A DNA stretch of 64,000 bases, taken from NCBI GenBank assembly GCA_049115955.1, contig JAGDZJ010000004.1, positions 248,001-312,000 of the forward strand, in the 5' to 3' direction. Every line of letters starts with the position of its first letter. Position 1 is the stretch's first letter. Below, one piece after another: positions 60,780 to 64,000 of this stretch. The stretch comes from Salinispirillum sp049115955 (lineage in GTDB: Bacteria; Pseudomonadota; Gammaproteobacteria; Pseudomonadales; Natronospirillaceae). A model generated the notes under the pieces. The model did not search any database and was not told the DNA's origin. It saw nothing but the letters and a program-made list of their open reading frames with translations. A program made the position numbers and the translations under genes.

Positions 60780-62060
60780 GTCGTCTTCAACGGGTAATAC
60801 GCTCTCATCTTCGCCGAATGCGGTGTTAAATTCTGAAAAATCTTCCGGTGCATCGGGCATCATTTCCAAGCCTTGCGGCGTGGTACGCAGCATAGGCGAG
60901 AAGTGCCCTGGGTGGTCGATTTCTTCGTCCGGCGTCTGTTGGATACTGAACAGCAAGATGCCCAACAGAATCGCCAGCATCACGGCGAAATACGTGGGCA
61001 GCGCCGAAACACCTTGCCAGTCCATCCATAAGCCGGCAATTAAAGGGCCAATCGCCGCTCCGACGCCGTACAGCATCAACAAGCCACTGGAGCCGGATAA
61101 CACGTCGTCGGGCTCTAAATGGTCGACCATCAAGGCAATGGCGATCGGGTACAAGGCGAAGGTCATGGCACCCCACGCCGCCATGAACAGATACAGCCAC
61201 GACGCGCTGGTGAAAAACAGCATCAAGACGGACACTACGACCGCGACCACCATCATGACCGCCAATACCAAACGACGGTCGTGTGAGTCGGAGAAATAGC
61301 CGAGCGGAATCTGCCCGACGATACCGCCCACAATGGCGGCACTCATCATGCCCGCAATGCCGCCGGCATCTAAGCCTGACCGCGCAGCAAAGACGGGCGC
61401 GAGGCCCCAAAAAGCCCCCAATACCAGACCGGAGAAGCCTGAAGTGGCTGCCGCCACTGGCGAGCCTTTCAACAGTACGTCAAATTTGAAGCTGGGCAGC
61501 TCCAAGTTATTGGGTTGAGCAAGGCGCGTCAACGTCACGGGCAACAAACCAAGACAGAGCATCACGGCAGCCAATACGAAGAGTGTGAACGCCGCCGGGC
61601 TGTCGAGACGCAGCAGTTGTTGGGCAAATGCAACGGCACCAAGACTGATGACCATGTAGATAGAAAACACCTTGCTGCGTTGTTCTGCGGGGGCGGCGGC
61701 GTTAAGCCAGCTTTCGATGATGGCGTACAGCGACACCAAGGCAATGCCGTACAGCACGCGTAAAAAGAACCACAACAGCGGGTGTGCACTGAGCGTGTGA
61801 ATCAGACTGGCAGCGGCGGCCAGTGCAGCACAGAACGCAAAAGCACGAATGTGACCGACGCGCCGAATCAGCGGGACCACGATCCAGATACCGATAAAAA
61901 AACCAATGAAATAGCCTGAGCTCAAGGCGCCGAGTAACGCAGTAGAGAATCCGCGATGCTCACCGGCCAGTGTCACCAAGGTGTTCAACAGACCATTGCC
62001 CAGCAACAGCAAGGCGACGCCGGTGAACAATGCCGCAAGTGGCATGAGGTAACGGGGCAT
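60762..62060 (-). CDS. Major facilitator superfamily transporter, YcaD-like
   Basis: The 432-residue protein has twelve hydrophobic segments and a cytosolic acidic C-terminal tail of about 50 residues. MFS features include FIGFFIGIWIVVPLIRRVGHIRAF after the second helix (about residues 50-75) and the GQIPLGYFSDSHDRR motif A-like loop at about 255. It resembles the YcaD group with unknown substrate. It is convergent with and overlaps the NRDE gene by 18 bases. The 239-base gap upstream contains the palindrome of the next gene. Confidence 0.88.
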   Translation of the reverse strand: MPRYLMPLAALFTGVALLLLGNGLLNTLVTLAGEHRGFSTALLGALSSGYFIGFFIGIWIVVPLIRRVGHIRAFAFCAALAAAASLIHTLSAHPLLWFFLRVLYGIALVSLYAIIESWLNAAAPAEQRSKVFSIYMVISLGAVAFAQQLLRLDSPAAFTLFVLAAVMLCLGLLPVTLTRLAQPNNLELPSFKFDVLLKGSPVAAATSGFSGLVLGAFWGLAPVFAARSGLDAGGIAGMMSAAIVGGIVGQIPLGYFSDSHDRRLVLAVMMVVAVVVSVLMLFFTSASWLYLFMAAWGAMTFALYPIAIALMVDHLEPDDVLSGSSGLLMLYGVGAAIGPLIAGLWMDWQGVSALPTYFAVMLAILLGILLFSIQQTPDEEIDHPGHFSPMLRTTPQGLEMMPDAPEDFSEFNTAFGEDESVLPVEDDLPEAR

Positions 62061-62245
62061 TTTGGTCTCCTTGACAGTGCTTTAAGCCAATAGGGCGCAT
62101 GCTACCATGAGGTGGTTCCGCCATTCATGCGGTACATCAATATTCTGCCGATGCGGTGTACAGCGCAGCGCACACTCTAACCTTACACTCAAACCCATAG
62201 CGCTTAGATGCGCACTCCTTAGAATGTAGTATAGTATTTGCTCAA

Positions 62246-62266
62246 TGTGACAACGAAGTTGTCACA
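62246..62266. promoter_or_regulatory. Perfect 21-bp palindrome, putative operator or leader hairpin
   Basis: TGTGACAAC (62246-62254) and GTTGTCACA (62258-62266) are perfect inverted nine-base arms around GAA. A -10-like TATAGT sits at 62230-62235, so the site would overlap the first transcribed bases. It lies 33 bases before the small membrane protein gene. It may bind a dimeric repressor as DNA or fold as RNA in the leader. No paired -35 was found. Confidence 0.65.
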
Positions 62267-62287
62267 ATTAGAGCGTATACGCTCGCT

Positions 62288-62296
62288 TAAGGAGGT
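62288..62296 (+). promoter_or_regulatory. Unusually complete Shine-Dalgarno of the small membrane protein gene
   Basis: TAAGGAGGT is complementary to nine bases of the anti-Shine-Dalgarno end of 16S rRNA. It is spaced three bases from ATG 62300, an unusually strong initiation site compared with the other genes in the window. Confidence 0.75.
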
Positions 62297-62299
62297 TTT

Positions 62300-62596
62300 A
62301 TGAAAAACCGTGTGGAAGTCACCGCGCGCGACAGCGAAGTCACAGTGAATGGTGAGCCGGTTCGGTCACCGCTGGTACGCTTCATGATCGTTTTTTGTGC
62401 GATTGTGGGTGCATTTTCTCTGTTTTTATTGGTATTGCTGCCATTGTTAGGGATGGCGGTATCCTTGATGGTCACTTTGGTGCTGGGCTTTCTCGCTGTG
62501 CTGTCCGGGTTGGTGGTGGTGTTTATCTTGGTATCGCCGTTCGTATTAGCGGCGATCACCGTTCGGTCACTGACACGACGCAAATCCGGCAAATAG
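62300..62596 (+). CDS. Small two-helix membrane protein of unknown function
   Basis: The 98-residue protein has a polar N-terminal segment of about 25 residues with two short strand-like stretches (VEVTARDSEVTVNGEPV). Two long hydrophobic segments follow (about 27-52 and 55-85), and the tail is basic (RSLTRRKSGK). No family is recognised. It has its own leader with a perfect palindrome and an exceptional ribosome site, so it is probably a regulated, abundantly translated membrane protein. The AEC transporter starts 136 bases downstream. Confidence 0.8.
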   Translation: MKNRVEVTARDSEVTVNGEPVRSPLVRFMIVFCAIVGAFSLFLLVLLPLLGMAVSLMVTLVLGFLAVLSGLVVVFILVSPFVLAAITVRSLTRRKSGK

Positions 62597-62732
62597 CCCT
62601 GAACTGGCGTCTCACTGTTGGCATGCTGGGTTTCTTAGCCTACTCTCCATTGCGCTTGTCCATTCGGTCAGGGAAGATGCACTGAACACCTCCCCTTCTT
62701 GTATTAGTTGTTTTGTTGTAAGAGGACCCTTC

Positions 62733-63626
62733 GTGGATATCAACAGCTTGTCGCTGCTCGAACGCATCTTCTTCACCGTTTTTCCGTTGGTGGTGATCGT
62801 CGGCATCGGGTTTTTCTATGCGCGCCGCCGTCACACCGATATGGCGATGGCGAATCAGGTCAACATTGATGTCTTTGTTCCTGCACTCATTTTCTCCGTC
62901 ATGGCGTCGGAGTCTTTCGACTTACCGACGTATTCGACATTGGCCTTAGGTGCCTTTTTGGTGGTGCTTGGCTCGGGGCTCATTCTTTGGCCGTTGTGTC
63001 GTTGGATCGGTGTACACCCGAAAACGTTCTTGCCGCCGATGATGTTCAATAACAGCGGTAATCTGGGCATTCCGTTGATGGTGTTGGCGTTTGGCGAAGC
63101 GGCATTGCCTGCCGCGGTGGTGCTTTTCTTGGTGGAGAATCTGTTGCATTTCACCGTTGGCGCCTATGTGATGGATCACAAAACCAAGCTGCTGCGGTTG
63201 TTGCGCATGCCGATGATCGTCGCCACGTTAGCCGGTTTAGCGTGGAGTACGTGGCAGTTACCTTTGCCAGTGCCGGTAAAAACCGCCATTGATATGTTAG
63301 GGCAAATTGCTATTCCATTGATGCTGTTCGCCTTAGGTGTGCGGATGACCAGCATCGATTTTACACATTGGAAAGTCGGCGCCTGGGGTGCTGTATTGGC
63401 CCCGCTGAGCGGTATTGCCATTGCGTTGCTGTTGCAGCCATTCTTGCAGTTGGACAGCACGCAATTCGGGTATTTGGTCTTGTTCGGTGCCTTGCCTCCG
63501 GCGGTGTTGAACTACATGATTGCTGAACGGTATCAACAGGAGCCGCATTTAGTGGCCTCCATCGTATTGTTGGGCAACATCGGCAGTCTGGTGTTTATTC
63601 CGATCACCTTAGCGTTTGTTTTATAG
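62733..63626 (+). CDS. AEC-family (auxin efflux carrier) transporter
   Basis: The 297-residue protein has about ten hydrophobic segments in two similar halves, with family motifs FNNSGNLGIPL (about residues 105-115) and the second-half PLMLFALGVRM at about 198. AEC transporters move organic anions or amino acids; substrate unknown. The start is GTG 62733 with AGAGGA six bases upstream. The 136-base gap before it holds no motif beyond this ribosome site. Confidence 0.92.
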   Translation: MDINSLSLLERIFFTVFPLVVIVGIGFFYARRRHTDMAMANQVNIDVFVPALIFSVMASESFDLPTYSTLALGAFLVVLGSGLILWPLCRWIGVHPKTFLPPMMFNNSGNLGIPLMVLAFGEAALPAAVVLFLVENLLHFTVGAYVMDHKTKLLRLLRMPMIVATLAGLAWSTWQLPLPVPVKTAIDMLGQIAIPLMLFALGVRMTSIDFTHWKVGAWGAVLAPLSGIAIALLLQPFLQLDSTQFGYLVLFGALPPAVLNYMIAERYQQEPHLVASIVLLGNIGSLVFIPITLAFVL

Positions 63627-63639
63627 TGGATTCACAGTT

Positions 63640-64000
63640 ATGACGTTGAGCAAAAACAGTCCGGCACTGGCTTGGTTTTTATTGGCTGCAACCACCTTGT
63701 TTTGGGGCGGTAACTTTGTGCTCGGGCGCGCGGTGTCGGCGGAGATTCCGCCTATTGCACTGGCATGGTGGCGCTGGGTGTTGGCTATGGCGGTGATCTT
63801 GCCGTTCGCCGCCAAAGGATTGTGGCAGGTACGCGCTGTTTTACGGCGCGAATGGCGGTATTTGCTGCTGGTGTCGGTATTGAGTGTGTCGGTGTTCAAT
63901 ACCTTTGTGTATTTGGGTTTGCAGACTTCGCCGGCCACCAATGCATTGCTGTTGCTGTCTTCTGGACCGGTTATGATTCTGGGCTTTTCATGGTGGCTGT
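63640..64000 (+). CDS. EamA/DMT-family transporter, N-terminal part
   Basis: The frame opens at ATG 63640 and runs off the right window edge after 120 codons. It starts MTLSKNSPALAWFLLAATTLFWGGNFVLGR, the classic first EamA helix, followed by PPIALAWWRW and the QTSPATNALLLLSSGPV motif. These are inner-membrane drug/metabolite exporters with ten helices in full length. It begins 13 bases after the AEC gene, so the two transporters are likely co-transcribed. The substrate cannot be inferred. Confidence 0.88.
   Translation, partial: MTLSKNSPALAWFLLAATTLFWGGNFVLGRAVSAEIPPIALAWWRWVLAMAVILPFAAKGLWQVRAVLRREWRYLLLVSVLSVSVFNTFVYLGLQTSPATNALLLLSSGPVMILGFSWWL

Noticed and set aside
1..64000. CRISPR arrays, insertion sequences, prophage genes, tRNA or rRNA genes
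   Set aside because: No regularly spaced repeats, transposase or integrase frames, or clover-leaf sequences were noticed anywhere in the window.

Overview
The window is a gene-dense stretch (about 54% GC by eye) of a gammaproteobacterial chromosome. It encodes 68 proteins, two of them cut by the window edges, and no gap between genes exceeds about 240 bases. Gene content and order match Pseudomonas-type chromosomes closely: mnmG-rsmG-parA-parB-atpIBEFHAGDC-glmU-glmS, the pilGHIJK-chpABC cluster beside gshB-tonB-ruvX, metX-metW, yggT-proC-yggS beside pilT-pilU, rpoH-ftsX-ftsE-ftsY beside rsmD-coaD-ferredoxin, and algZ-algR beside argH. Several expected neighbours are missing (mnmE, glmR, algH/pyrB, hemC, thiSG/mtgA). 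This, with the 72-residue AtpE, suggests a marine Oceanospirillales-like lineage (Saccharospirillum/Reinekea type) rather than Pseudomonas itself. That placement is inference.

Regions: (1) 1-5.2 kb holds the purK tail, a coupled membrane-anchored protein of unknown function, mnmG, rsmG and the chromosome-partition pair parA-parB. (2) 5.3-12.6 kb is a complete F1Fo ATP synthase operon with a clear sigma70 promoter and an intrinsic terminator. RNA hairpins sit in its four wide internal gaps, before and after atpE and after atpA and atpD. (3) 12.7-16.7 kb is the UDP-GlcNAc supply block glmU-HAD phosphatase-glmS. (4) 16.7-20.9 kb holds leftward sensory and unknown genes: a Cys-rich unknown protein, a degenerate EAL-HDOD protein, an Aer-like PAS chemoreceptor and an alkyltransferase-like protein. 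(5) 21.7-34 kb is the whole Pil-Chp type IV pilus chemosensory operon on the minus strand, including a 2100-residue ChpA. (6) 34.2-38.8 kb holds gshB, tonB and ruvX, then a Zur-like regulator coupled by TAATG to an M23 endopeptidase. (7) 38.8-45 kb is leftward housekeeping: hemW, rdgB, DUF4426, metW, metX, yggT, proC, yggS. (8) 45-47.8 kb holds the pilT and pilU retraction motors and a small predicted outer-membrane protein. (9) 47.8-56.6 kb holds trmB, a DUF423 protein, rpoH followed by a 123-bp nested palindrome, ftsXEY, a membrane-anchored protein that may be a reduced M16 homologue, rsmD, an aldehyde dehydrogenase, coaD and a ferredoxin. (10) 56.6-64 kb holds algR-algZ, argH, an NRDE protein, an MFS transporter, a small membrane protein behind a palindromic element and an unusually strong Shine-Dalgarno, an AEC transporter and the start of an EamA transporter.

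The strongest shared theme is type IV pilus control. The chemosensory operon, a TonB in the place of P. aeruginosa TonB3, the retraction ATPases and the AlgZ/AlgR two-component pair all lie within 37 kb. I see no rRNA, tRNA, insertion sequence, prophage or CRISPR array. The most interesting unexplained signals are the ATP synthase hairpins, the altered c-subunit helix packing motif, the palindrome after rpoH, the zur-M23 coupling, and the palindrome/small-membrane-protein unit at 62.2 kb.
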